A stretch of DNA of 64,000 nucleotides from Cercophora sp. LCS_1 (taxonomy: Eukaryota > Ascomycota > Sordariomycetes > Sordariales > Lasiosphaeriaceae). Under the pieces are notes generated by a model. It was given only the letters and a program-made list of their open reading frames with translations, was not told where the DNA came from and ran no database searches. Where the stretch lies: NCBI GenBank assembly GCA_036250225.1, contig JAPZLL010000009.1, positions 868,001 through 932,000 on the forward strand, written 5' to 3'. The position numbers and the translations under genes were made by a program. Below, one piece after another: positions 23,999 to 33,792 of the stretch (position 1 is the first letter of the stretch; each line of letters begins with the position of its first letter).

Positions 23999-26086
23999 TC
24001 AGCGTTTGTTGGATGCCCGTTGAGGCCCATGTGAAGCTGCTCTAGCTGCTGCGATGCGCGCAGCATTCTTTGCGCTGGGCAACGTATCCACGTGCGGTTG
24101 ACTTCCCGAAACCGCCGAGGTATCTGATTGCTCGTCCTGATCATCGCCAGATTCATCTTTACAGCTGGCTTCCTTGTCACAATCAATGTTAGTCTTGTCC
24201 TGTCGCGAATGCTTCCGATGATATTGGATTGCATCCTTATAGTTATCCGAATCAGAAGAGCTGTCGTTCTCGCAAAATGAAGATGCCGGATCCCGCGGCA
24301 AGTTTGATGCCGCCGAAACACGAGTTCCGTTGTCTTGAGCGCCACTGTCATTGCCAACCCAGATAACCGAGTCAGACGACGTGGAATGAGTAAGGCCCTG
24401 GAAACTGCCGGAGGTACCCCGGGATACCTCTGGTGACATCGGCTTGTAGCCTGTCGTCAACAGAGCTCGAGATTCACCTAGCGTCCTCTCAGTAGAGTCA
24501 ACGGTTCCTCCTCTCGTTGGGGTCAACGCCGACGTGGAGTAGTGGCGGCCCGACAGATCCTGGGAGTCAATCTGGGAATACCTTCGACTTGTTGGAGTCT
24601 GAGGTAGAGTATCATCTCCACCTAGCGCAAAAGAAAAGCTTCGGTCACGTTCCATCGTGTAGTACGAATCGGCTGAATCGGAAAAGCCCTTCTCCATCCG
24701 TCCCGTGTCAATATCGTTGGCTCCAGCAATGGTAGCTCCGTTCTTTGGAGTTTCTAAACCGGGCCCGGAAGTCGTTGACGAATGAGTGGCCTTCGCGTCG
24801 AAGGCAGCCGCATTGATATGATTCTGGTCTGACTGTTGCGGCGGCCTGTGTGGTTGGCGCTCAATGCGCCCATGCTGGTCAACATCTTCGCCATCTGGGC
24901 TTGTAGCGCGAGTGCCTTTGCATGATGAGGTCTGGCGTCTTTGGCTTTGGGGGGCTGGAGCCCTGAGAAGCTTCATCGTCGACGATTCCTCCTGTGATTG
25001 CCTCAAGACGGCATCACTGAGCAAGGCGTCATGGTTCGGGACGGGAACCCTGGGAATGGTGCCTAGCAGTGAAAATTGTAAGCCACAACCCATTGCTACC
25101 CACTCGTGAGCCACTTGCCTATTGTCTGATGAATCATGGAATCGTCAACCATTTCGAATCTTCCGGGTTCCTCGGATGTAGTGGGGTTCTCCTCGCCTAT
25201 TTAGAGGTCAGTCCCCCCAAGCGAAATAAAGAGACCATCATGCCTTGATCCTGCGAATTGCTGATCCTCTTCAGCCGTGCGTGGAAGACTCGGGTATCGG
25301 AGCGATTGATAACGCTGTCTTGCCTCGCAAGGGTGACTGATGCCACGCCATCCTTGCTTTCCTTAGCCAAGATGACCTCCAGCCTCCTGATCTCGTTTTT
25401 GTAGTCGTTCTCTCGCTGCATCCACTCTTCGCTCATTCCACGAAACTGCTCGAGTTCCTTCCCGCGAAGACCGTTAAGCTCGGCTAGTTGCTCTTCGGTC
25501 TTTTTGAGGCGGCGTGATATCTTGGCGAAACCCTCAAGCAAGCTGAGAACATACGAGTTGTACCTATGGCACGCACCTGTCAGAATAATGCCGGTATAGC
25601 TAGCGTCAACCGTCTAACATACGCGATGGGAATGGGTGCCAACGGGTCTGACTTGGTCATCATGACCACCTGTAGTGTCTCAACCATCTGCATCAACGTA
25701 GGATTGTGCCACGGCTCCTTGTGCTCCGTGCCTCCATCGCTGCTGCCCATGTGGAAGTGACGTGCCCCGTATTGGAAAGCGGGGTCTATCTCCTCGGTCG
25801 GTGTCGGCGATGGGAGCGCCGCGCTTCGCCCCAGGTTGAAGCTCATGCTGCCGATGCCAAAGAAGCTCGACATCCTCTGGGCAGCGCGGGGCTTGACGGG
25901 GGAAATTTGTCGGTGTTGCATGTTGGAGGGATCTGGGGTAGAGGATCTACTCTTCGCTTTGACTGGAGGGGGATATATCGGATAGGCTTCCTCTGTGGTC
26001 GGGGAAGCGGCAGCCTCGCTCGGTGGTGGGTGGTGTTGCGAGCGGGAGGAGCGCTGGAAGCTGCGAAGCCAGCTTGTGTCCGCCAT
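23999..26086 (-). CDS. Conserved filamentous-fungal coiled-coil protein with two GC-AG introns (641 aa)
   Basis: Four exons: 26086-25623, 25563-25244, 25196-25119 and 25062-23999. Intron 1 (59 nt) is GT-AG. Introns 2 (47 nt) and 3 (56 nt) fit only as GC-AG: the donors are AAG|GCATGA and TAG|GCAAGT, intron 2 has a clean CTGAC branch site, and all phases join (phases 2, 1, 1; 642 codons with the stop). The N-terminus is Pro/Ser-rich. Residues 100-170 hold a conserved-looking core (FHMGSSDGGTEHKEPWHNP, LMQMVETLQVVMM, YNSYVLSLLEGF). A Glu/Lys/Arg coiled coil follows at about 165-225, then a long acidic Ser/Asp-rich tail ending in a basic Ala/Arg stretch. I do not recognise a named family. The layout suggests a cytoplasmic or nuclear scaffold rather than an enzyme (inference). 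Confidence 0.8.
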
Positions 26087-26884
26087 TGTCCTTTGATCCG
26101 AATCAACAGATTAAATGACCAGGATACTGAAAGCTTTGTTGGAAATGAGCTTCTGTGCCACCAGACGAAAGTAGGATGGAAGCTACATGGCGCAACTGAG
26201 TTGAGAGGGCTTCAAAGAAACGCGGCCATCTGTTTCGGCGGGGCTCAATAGAAACTTCTCGTGGAAGAGTTCCAGGCGTGAGAGGAAAGAGCGACGTGCC
26301 GGGCTTGATGTTTGGATGAATAAATCCGCTTTAGACATTAGTGCTCCTTCCTCGTCTGGTTGGGAGGTCGTGTGGTGATTATACACATATTACAGGTTGC
26401 ACTTTCCCTCAAGTTCATCACGTCGGTATCTTGATTGACCACATCTTCTGTTCACTGGAACTGCCAGGCAAGACTCGAAATAGCAAGTTTGAAACAGCGT
26501 AGAAATACATATGGTAGATGCAAACCCGACAAGACAAAGCTCAGTATCAGAATGTCTGAGCCCCCGAGACTCCACGGTTTTATATGGACCAACTTATAGA
26601 CAGGTCTGCTTCCGTCATGGCTAGAATGGAAGGAGAAGGGGCAACCTGGTCATCGTCGCTCTACCTCCAAACTTGCTCGGGAGCGTGCCAGAGTTGCAAT
26701 TTATCACAGTCAAGAAAGTTGAGAAACAGTATGCCATACCTCAGAGGGCGTCTTTCATATATCGTGGGGGTCTAGTAAATGCAGCTAGAGCAGGCCATGA
26801 CCATGAGCCCTTGTAACTGGCTGGTATCAGTGTCCTAATGGCTAGCGGAGCAAAGAAATACACCCACCACCATAACCGCGCGGC
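26087..26884. other. Intergenic region between two leftward genes
   Basis: It holds the promoter of the coiled-coil gene (right after 26086) and the 3' flank of the NCBP3-like gene. It is A/T-richer than the coding DNA. No gene, RNA or repeat is recognised. Confidence 0.6.
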
Positions 26885-28383
26885 TCAATGAAAGAGATCC
26901 TCCGCCCTCTGCCTCCTTCGGTTCCGCCCCTCCAACCTCTCTACGAACAACTCCTTTCCAGCATTGTTGTTGAACTTGTCAGGGAACAATTCCTTGACAG
27001 TAGGCCCAGTACCCTTGATGGCGATCCCTTGGTCACTTGCACGCTTGGTTGCTAGACCGCGAATGTTGAAACCCCCAGATGACCCTGGCCTTGTGATTCT
27101 ATCGGCAAGTTTTGCTGTATGCGTTTGTTAGCATGGAGTTCTGCGACGAGGATGGGTTGCCAGTGATGAGGTCTGTAAGTCTAGCCTCGCCCCAGATTAA
27201 CTTACCGCTTGGGAGGATAGAAGTATCATCCACCTGATCCATTTGTGCCCTGCCAGTCGGGCCCGAGGAGGCTTTCAGCGGGAAAAGTTCCTTGACGCTG
27301 TTGTTCCTCTTCTCTGGGAACAGCTCCCTGGGACGGCTGTCTTTCGTGTCTCGAGAAGCACGCTCGTTGATGGACCTATTCTTCTCTCTGAATCGCTCGG
27401 CGTCTGCCCTCCGAGCAGCTTCATCTGCCATCTCGGCATCGCCGTCCCGATCCCGCACCGGTGACGCGGATCTAGCGCGGTACCCACCTCCACCTCGCCG
27501 ATCGGGGAACAACTCCTTGTTCCGATTTCGTCCAGAGCTCAGCCGCCCTCGGCCTCGATCCGAATCGCCTGATGCACTGGAAGCCGAGTTTCGTCGAGAG
27601 CGAGAGTGAGAGCGCTGGCGGCTCCCAAGGGCGCGCTGCGCAACCGCCGCAGGGTCGTCGCCGTAGAGATTGACATCGAAGGGCTCCTCGTCTTCTTCGT
27701 CTTGTCGCCTCCTGTCTCGCCGATCCCTCCGGTCTCTGCCATAGCGATCATCGCGATCGCGGTATTTCCCCCTACCGAACTCGCCACGTCGTCGCCTCTC
27801 CTCGGGGTCGTATTCTGGGTGAAGAAGGTAGAACCTGCTGCGCTGTGCCGCACCAATAACCTTTTTGTCGCTAGTTACGGCGAAGCGCACCTGCAGGATG
27901 CTGTCCGGTTTCGCTGCGTACGACTTTGCGGGGAGGAGTTCGAGGGGGGGGAGTTGCGACGTGTCGGCGATTGCGAGCGCCGCAAGTGAAACCAGCGCCT
28001 CCTGTGCCGCTGACTCTGATCGGAAGAGGAGGTTTGCGGAGCTGTCGTCTATCCATTCGATGCGCTCGAATTGCCCGGAGCCGTTGTGTTGCGCCAGGAA
28101 CGCCTTGACGTCATCCGGGGTAAAAGTATCCAAGCCGCGAATGTGCACCTTGTTGGGCACAAGAGTCCCGTCGGTCGCATCATCTCCGCCAACGGGTTCA
28201 TCAACCTCGCCAGGCTCCTGGGGATAGAGCGTCGTCAGTACGGTGTGCGGGGTGCGCGAGGGCGGCGATCGTGGTTCGAACCTGTTCTTCACCTGTGATG
28301 ATGTCGTGCGTGTACGCTTCTGGTATCTGCTGTATGTCTTGAGTAATGTCGAGGTCGACATCCATCTCAATATCGAGATCCAT
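26885..28383 (-). CDS. NCBP3-like nuclear cap-binding protein (DUF2414 type), 447 aa
   Basis: Three exons: 28383-28282, 28217-27206 and 27114-26885. Introns are 64 nt (branch CTGAC) and 91 nt, in phases 0 and 1. After an acidic start (MDLDIEMDVDLDI), residues 54-110 carry the NCBP3 RNA-recognition-like fold: VPNKVHIRGLDTFTPDDVKAF, then FERIEWIDDSSANLLF. The family binds the mRNA cap and aids nuclear mRNA processing and export. A basic, Arg/Asp-rich tract (RDRDDRYGRDRRDRRDRRR) and an SR-like segment follow. The C-terminal half repeats a short motif, [KR]ELFP plus a charged residue, four times (with a fifth ELFV copy), and the protein ends DLFH. A much longer in-frame reading extends upstream to 28850, but it would read through intron 1 and lacks conservation. 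The Crypton-like element lies about 0.4 kb upstream. Confidence 0.85.
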
Positions 28384-28776
28384 GGCTGCGGGTTCGGGGG
28401 GGGTCGGTCGGAGGCTAGGTGATAATCGGAGAGAAGGCTGAAGATCGCTGAAGATCGAGGGGACGAGTGTTGTCGCGTCCTAGACCATGGAGTGCAAGGA
28501 CCAATCGGCGTTCTAGACGGGGCGATATTCAAATGGGACGTGCTTGTAAATATCTGCGCGACCCACAAGAGCAAAAGCGATAAATTGTTCAAAGGGTTGT
28601 TCACGTCGGAGAGAGTCGGGCTTTCGAGGACGTTTGGATGTCGAGACCGTTGGAGCCAGGACTTGAGGCTCGCGCGCCGCAAGTACCGACCGGGTAAATT
28701 TTGCTTGCGGGTTACATTCAGGAAGGCCCCGGTCGCTGATAAGATAGACTTATCGTGGGCCCCTTTTCGCTGATGT
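28384..28776. other. Promoter region of the NCBP3-like gene, up to the mobile element
   Basis: About 390 bases between the NCBP3-like start and the left inverted block of the Crypton-like element. It includes a small palindrome, GATAAG (28738-28743) and CTTATC (28749-28754), just outside the element. Confidence 0.5.
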
Positions 28777-28827
28777 AATCCGTGTAATCCGCTGGCGCCC
28801 CACATTCCACCATCAATAAGCGAATTT
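28777..28827. repeat. Left inverted block of the Crypton-like element
   Basis: It contains AATCCGTGTAATC (28777-28789) and ATAAGCGAATTT (28816-28827), separated by 26 bases. Both recur inverted at the right end in mirrored order. Confidence 0.75.
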
Positions 28828-28908
28828 ACCAACAATTGAGGCTCGTGCAAACCCTGAAAACACGATTTTTGGCCTCCTTGGCTGTCAAAACCCCTGTATC
28901 TCGATTTC

Positions 28909-31197
28909 TCAACCGTTACGGCGTTGCCTGCGTTGCTTGAGGCTATCTACAAGTTGGTTGAGGGTCCTGCCGGCACGTATTTGCTCTACCTCCGCGATAG
29001 CCTCGGCCTCGCTTCTACCCCTGGATATACGCGAAGAAACCGCATCCCAGATTACCTTCCGGCGACAGAATTGCACCCTGATAGTGTTCCCAGGGCGCCA
29101 ACGGCTTCCCCATTGGCCCTCTAGCTTCTGTATTGCAGGCCGGCCTGCAACGCCTTCTCTCCACTCGCGCCAGACGCCCTCAACTGTGAATAGCTTCGTC
29201 AAGCTTGTAAGGATAGGGGGCGCCATCGGCTGGCTAGCTAACACTGGCTCTGGCGAAGGCACTGGGGCCGGTACCGATACTGGTACTGGCGCTGGCGCTG
29301 GCGCTCCCAATACCAGGTTTGGGCTGGCCCCCAGGTAGCCGGTAATCGTAAGAGGGACCTTACCAGAAAGGAGGGTATCCAGGATTTTGGTTTCCTGAGC
29401 GGCGAGCTGGTTGGCCAGTTGGCCAGCCATCTGGTTCGCCAGTTGTTGGCCGGCGTAGAGGATGGCTGAACGAGTGTTTTCTATAAGCCCACAGAGCTCC
29501 GGTAAGGCGCGTTGTAAAAGGAGGTTTGGCGGTTCTGCTGTATCCGTAACACTGGCCTGTGCTATATGTGCGAATGCCTCCCATTCTTCGCCGTAAAAGG
29601 GGGGGTGAGAAAAGAAGGGTAGAGATGGATACTGAGGCTGTAAAACAGCCAAATCCTGTAGGAGTACTATACGAAGGCGTTTCATAAGCTTGAGGAAGCC
29701 ATCGCCGGCGAGATCGTCTTGGTCAAGGCCGCCTTGTGCCCACTGGCAGCGGCGCGCGCGCGCCTCGAAACGAGGCTCCCACTCTTCAATCCACGGCCAG
29801 ATTTGACTCTGTAAAGCAGCCGGAGGATCGTGAACCGCGCGTGTTAAGAAATAGTCGCCTGGCGATTCGGAAAAGCCGGCCACAATACGCATGAATTGGC
29901 GCGGTAGGTGTGTAAGGTAGGCCTGGCACAAAACGCTCTGATTCCAACGGCCAGCCTGTGAGATCTGTGCAAGCGAGGTGCCGTAGGTTTCCGCATCTTG
30001 TGCTCCAACACGCCGCGGCAGGTGTATTTTTTTGGCTGTAGATAGGCCAACGGCGCCGAAAACACGCCAGGTATCCTGGAGTTGTGTGCTGTAAGAGAGC
30101 TTTTCTTCACGCTTTTGGCCGACGAGAACCTTAATCCTATACCAATCCTGGCGGCAGCGGAACGAAGGAGGCGGCTCGCCGGCAACGTGCCATCGCCAGA
30201 AGAATAGTTGTGCCAAGGCGCCCTGGGTGCAAAGAAGAGGATTCTTATGGCGTAAGGATCCCATAAATTCCTTTTTGGCCGTCTTGTTCATCTTTCCATC
30301 TTGTAAAAGCGATACGAGGCAGCCACACTGCGTAGGGCCTTCGACAGGGGGGTAATCGAGGAGAGAGAGGTCGGCGATCTCCATCTTTCGGCGGTTCTCT
30401 CCGCGCAGGAGGTAGTAATGACCGAAAAGAAGATCAACACGCGTGCGGAGATTCTTTGGCGTGGTGGCTGCACCGTGAAGTAGATGCTCCTGAATCGCAA
30501 GCCACTCGGTGGTCGAATATCCGGCCTGGATTCCTTCGGCGCTGCGGTCCTTGAAGCTGGCGCGGTTGAAGCGGTTCCTCTGACGGCCGCGCTGTTCCAG
30601 AAAGCCACGCACAGCGGTGCCGCGTGGGTTTTCTGTATTCCTACCGCCGTGGGCCACTTGAACACGCCAGAGCTCGATCACGGCGGCAATATACGCATCT
30701 ACCGTACCCTTGGTAAAGAGCTCGCCTTCCTCAGCATTGCCGGCGGCGGCGGCGGCGGCTATAGTTGACGGCAGTACATAGCCCTCGCGATCGTCGGCCA
30801 GCATCCCCGCTGCCTCGGCAACCGATACCCCCATCGTTGTGGCGAGGGCTTCAGCCTCCCGGAGGGCGGCCTGCTCATCAGCCGGCAGTAGTAGCGGCTC
30901 CGTATGGCCGTTGCCGCGGCCACGCCGCTTCTTCGGCACCTTGACACGCCGTATGAGGATGTCTTCCTTCAGCCAAGCGGCCAGCTTATCAGGCGTAACG
31001 AGCTCGCCATCCGGCCACCTGTAGAGGGTTCCATCCGGCCCCGCGCGCGGCGTGCTGCACCAGGTCCTCCACTCCCGTTGCTTTGAGGCGTAGCTTCTTG
31101 TTGTATTCGCCGGCTGTTCGTCCTTTTTCGCCTGCAGGCCGGCCCTCCGCGCCTCCTGAGCGCGCCCTTCGGCGGCCGCGTACGAGCCGTCGGCCAT
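28909..31197 (-). CDS. Crypton tyrosine recombinase with GCR1_C-like DNA-binding domain
   Basis: The annotated start is ATG 31197 (MADGSYAAAEG), giving 762 residues. The frame stays open to an ATG at 31266, but that adds only a stretch encoding THTHTHTHT from the TG microsatellite, so 31197 is preferred. In numbering from 31266, the catalytic Arg is R288 in YYLLRGENRRK; H415 and R418 lie in HLPRRVGAQDAE; GRWN is 439-442; and the nucleophile is Y450 in AYLTHLPRQFMR. Together these are the R...HxxR...Y set of tyrosine recombinases in the form typical of fungal Cryptons and the related Ndc10/CBF3 fold. Residues about 693-780 match the GCR1_C type of DNA-binding domain (FTVEGVWREWREGVAG, then WGSRWRPGN). 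A Pro/Val/Ala linker precedes it. The enzyme would cut and rejoin DNA through a 3'-phosphotyrosine. All key residues are present, so it is potentially active or domesticated. Confidence 0.88.
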   Translation of the reverse strand: MADGSYAAAEGRAQEARRAGLQAKKDEQPANTTRSYASKQREWRTWCSTPRAGPDGTLYRWPDGELVTPDKLAAWLKEDILIRRVKVPKKRRGRGNGHTEPLLLPADEQAALREAEALATTMGVSVAEAAGMLADDREGYVLPSTIAAAAAAGNAEEGELFTKGTVDAYIAAVIELWRVQVAHGGRNTENPRGTAVRGFLEQRGRQRNRFNRASFKDRSAEGIQAGYSTTEWLAIQEHLLHGAATTPKNLRTRVDLLFGHYYLLRGENRRKMEIADLSLLDYPPVEGPTQCGCLVSLLQDGKMNKTAKKEFMGSLRHKNPLLCTQGALAQLFFWRWHVAGEPPPSFRCRQDWYRIKVLVGQKREEKLSYSTQLQDTWRVFGAVGLSTAKKIHLPRRVGAQDAETYGTSLAQISQAGRWNQSVLCQAYLTHLPRQFMRIVAGFSESPGDYFLTRAVHDPPAALQSQIWPWIEEWEPRFEARARRCQWAQGGLDQDDLAGDGFLKLMKRLRIVLLQDLAVLQPQYPSLPFFSHPPFYGEEWEAFAHIAQASVTDTAEPPNLLLQRALPELCGLIENTRSAILYAGQQLANQMAGQLANQLAAQETKILDTLLSGKVPLTITGYLGASPNLVLGAPAPAPVPVSVPAPVPSPEPVLASQPMAPPILTSLTKLFTVEGVWREWREGVAGRPAIQKLEGQWGSRWRPGNTIRVQFCRRKVIWDAVSSRISRGRSEAEAIAEVEQIRAGRTLNQLVDSLKQRRQRRNG

Positions 31198-31225
31198 GGT
31201 GTGTGTGTGTGTGTGTGTGTGTGTG
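31198..31225. repeat. TG dinucleotide tract at the recombinase start codon
   Basis: About 14 TG units directly abut the preferred ATG of the recombinase (31197). Length changes would shift any translation from the upstream ATG at 31266 but leave the 31197 start untouched. Confidence 0.95.
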
Positions 31226-31402
31226 ATATACAGGCTGGTGGTGATGGCGGCGGCGATGGTGACCATTCCAGGGGCGGGGTAAGGCGGCCTTTCGGCGCCC
31301 TACAGTGGGTGGTGGCGGTTCCGGTTGCGGAATCAGCGGCCGGCAGCGGACGGCTTCCAGCGGCCGGTAGCGATCGGCTTCAGGCGGTATTTGATAAGTG
31401 AA

Positions 31403-31457
31403 AAATTCGCTTATCCGCGGCCACTTATCACCGCGCCCGCAGGCGATTACGCGGATT
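31403..31457. repeat. Right inverted block of the Crypton-like element
   Basis: It contains AAATTCGCTTAT (31403-31414, exact inverse of the left 12-mer) and GATTACGCGGATT (31445-31457, inverse of the left 13-mer with one change). Nearby are extra GATAAG/CTTATC hexamers at 31393-31398, 31410-31415 and 31424-31429. Confidence 0.75.
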
Positions 31458-33792
31458 TCAAGGAGAGGGTTATTGGTGGGTCTGCCTTGCGTCCAAGGTT
31501 GGTGAGCGGCCGACAACACGTGACTAGAGCTTTCATGATGAAGAGCAACGATGAAGAACGGGAAAACTTGAAGAATGGGAAAACTTGAAGAACCAGGGGC
31601 CAACGGGGTTTTGTTCGCATTTTTAAGCTTTGTATCCAGGTAGGGATGCCGAGTCTGCGCCATTCAGAACCTCGGGCTTGATTATCGTCGACGTTGGAGA
31701 CCGATCTACCCTGGTCCATCGTTCAACGCCCTCTCAGGATCCCAACGGAAATCCAACCCTTGAAATTCCACCACGTCTCATTTCATTGAAATGAACGATT
31801 GGCACAGATCACAAGCTGCCGAATCTTCTCGACTCTCCTCTCGTCCTCTCGCGCGGTTGAGCCAGCCCGCGTTCGTGTACCAAGTGAATCTTCCGGCGAA
31901 GCTTTAGTCAAACACCCCAATCGTCTCTAACCCGGCCTACAAGAGACGTGGTGTTCATAGGTGGTTGGGATGGCAAAGTTTCTCTCCCCCAAGAGCCGGA
32001 AGGGTGGTGATACCATTCCCAAAGCCCAAAAGCCCGAGATCTGACGCACCACCTCGGTGTTCGTCCAACTCACAGCGCCCCCTAAAACTGGCTATCCTCC
32101 ACCGACATGCTTCTCCCACACTTCACGGCGTGCCAGAAACTCAATCGTTGGGGCAAAAGTCCTAGGAGGTGTGGTATGTTTCTTTTTGGGCTGTTTCGAT
32201 GAGACTGAACAGCAGATGTGTTTGATCTTTCCGGTCTCATTCGCTGGGAATGGCACATCCAAAGAAATCCCCCTTGTCGAAATGTTGCTGACATACCGTT
32301 GAAATCAACATACCCGGGCTCAACGAACGTGGTCAGGATTGGGCTACGGGCCTCGACCACACCCACGAATCCCTAATGATGCGATGTGATTCTCAGACAA
32401 CTGAGCTATCCGTATTCCCCCGTTGATGGAAAAAGCACTGCTAGAATTTGGCTCATGTACTTTACCTGAGTGTGGGCCCTTGTAGACTGCTCGATCTTGT
32501 CCCAAGAATGACGTACCTTACCCAGGTAAGTATTTGGGCGGCATACATTCATTCTACACAGAATCCAATCTGGCCATACCTCCCCAGGGACCGCCAAGGC
32601 AGAATCCACGGCTCGAACAATATTCTATGGGTTTGAGAATTCGCTGGTTCAAGGGGGGAGGAAGTCACCGCAGGATGGCACGATGGCACGATGTCATCTA
32701 GACGGCCACAAACGAGACCATCTCACCCCGGGTGGCCCCCAACAATAACAGACCTGACGAAACCAAGGCGAGCACACGGTTTCGGTGGCGATCCTGCCAG
32801 CCCGGGCAAGATCCGTGCACCCAAGGCAAGGGGTCGATGGCGCAATAGCGCAGCGAACACCCACGCAACATGTGGTAAGCGAACAAGGCTGGCCCCCAAA
32901 CAGAGAGGTGAGAGGTGAGAAAAGCCGTTCTCCGACGAGGCGACGAGGACCAACCCGCAGAGGGCCACAGACTCGTCAGACTCGGCGACAGGGAATGGAC
33001 TAGATGATTGACCCTTATCAAGCTCCAAAAGACATCCGGCTATGCAGTGTTACGGGACAACTAAGATCACATCATGGACAACAGATTACACACGAACATT
33101 CCCTTCGGACATCCATTACATCCCACCCATGTATTTACATCATTCATATCCAACAACAATAACATCTTCACCCACAACAACATCGATACAGCGCAGCGAA
33201 ACAGTCTCACACTTGATCCGCCACACAGATCGTTCATCAATCAATTCAGGCTACCTCCCGCCACCTCATCACCTGTCAATCAAAGCATCGTAAGCCAGAG
33301 ACGTGGGAAATAATATGCATATCGAATTGAACCCCGAAGTAACACATCGACAAAAGAAGTTTGTATCAGAAAGGAAAACCCCGTTCAAAATCCACCTTCG
33401 ATGCAGTATTCCCAGCCAAATCGCAAACCCAAGTCCAATAGCAGTCAACCGGGCCCAGCTCGACAGCCTTTGTGACATGTCATCCCTGGAGCATTTGCTT
33501 ATTTCCTCGCTGTATCATGGTACGCCTAGTCTCCGTCAAACGCCCGGTAAATCACATTTGATATTGTTGATCAAGTAGTTCCCCCGTCTATAGCATTATC
33601 GCGCCGTTATGTGTCACAGTTTATCATGTTGCGAGCCGTGTGAGGTGTTGTGGGTGAAGTCGCGACCGACCGGTGGGAACGGGAGGGCGGAGAGTGTGTG
33701 AGTGGTGTGTTGTGTTATGTTGATAATCTTTCTCGTTACGTCATCCATCATCAAAGGAAAAGCCCCAATCGCCAGCCAGCGGCATCCATCGC
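31458..33792. other. Intergenic region between the mobile element and the Cys/His coiled-coil gene
   Basis: No gene recognised. It contains a 17-base near-perfect palindrome (31778-31794) and an A/C-rich stretch at 33060-33300. The last few hundred bases before 33793 are presumably the 3' flank of the leftward gene. Confidence 0.5.

Larger units (their letters stand above)
28777..31457 (-). mobile_element. Crypton-type tyrosine-recombinase transposon with inverted terminal blocks
   Basis: A 2.7 kb unit is built around one large open frame for a Crypton tyrosine recombinase read leftwards. The limits given are my proposal: 13- and 12-base blocks on the left (28777-28789, 28816-28827) recur inverted, in mirrored order, on the right (31445-31457, 31403-31414). 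Cryptons as described in fungi lack terminal inverted repeats and are bounded by very short direct repeats, so the blocks may be subterminal recombinase-binding sites or mark a variant. No clear target duplication was found. The open frame has no stop codons or frameshifts and is G/C-rich at third positions, so repeat-induced point mutation has not visibly damaged it. Confidence 0.75.

Noticed and set aside
27099..28850. A 583-codon continuous minus frame that would extend the NCBP3-like protein upstream and downstream
   Set aside because: It reads through two introns with proper donor, branch and acceptor. The spliced model restores an acidic start and a conserved-style ending.
31778..31794. 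17-base A/T-rich palindrome
   Set aside because: Short and of a composition where such matches arise easily; no neighbouring feature.
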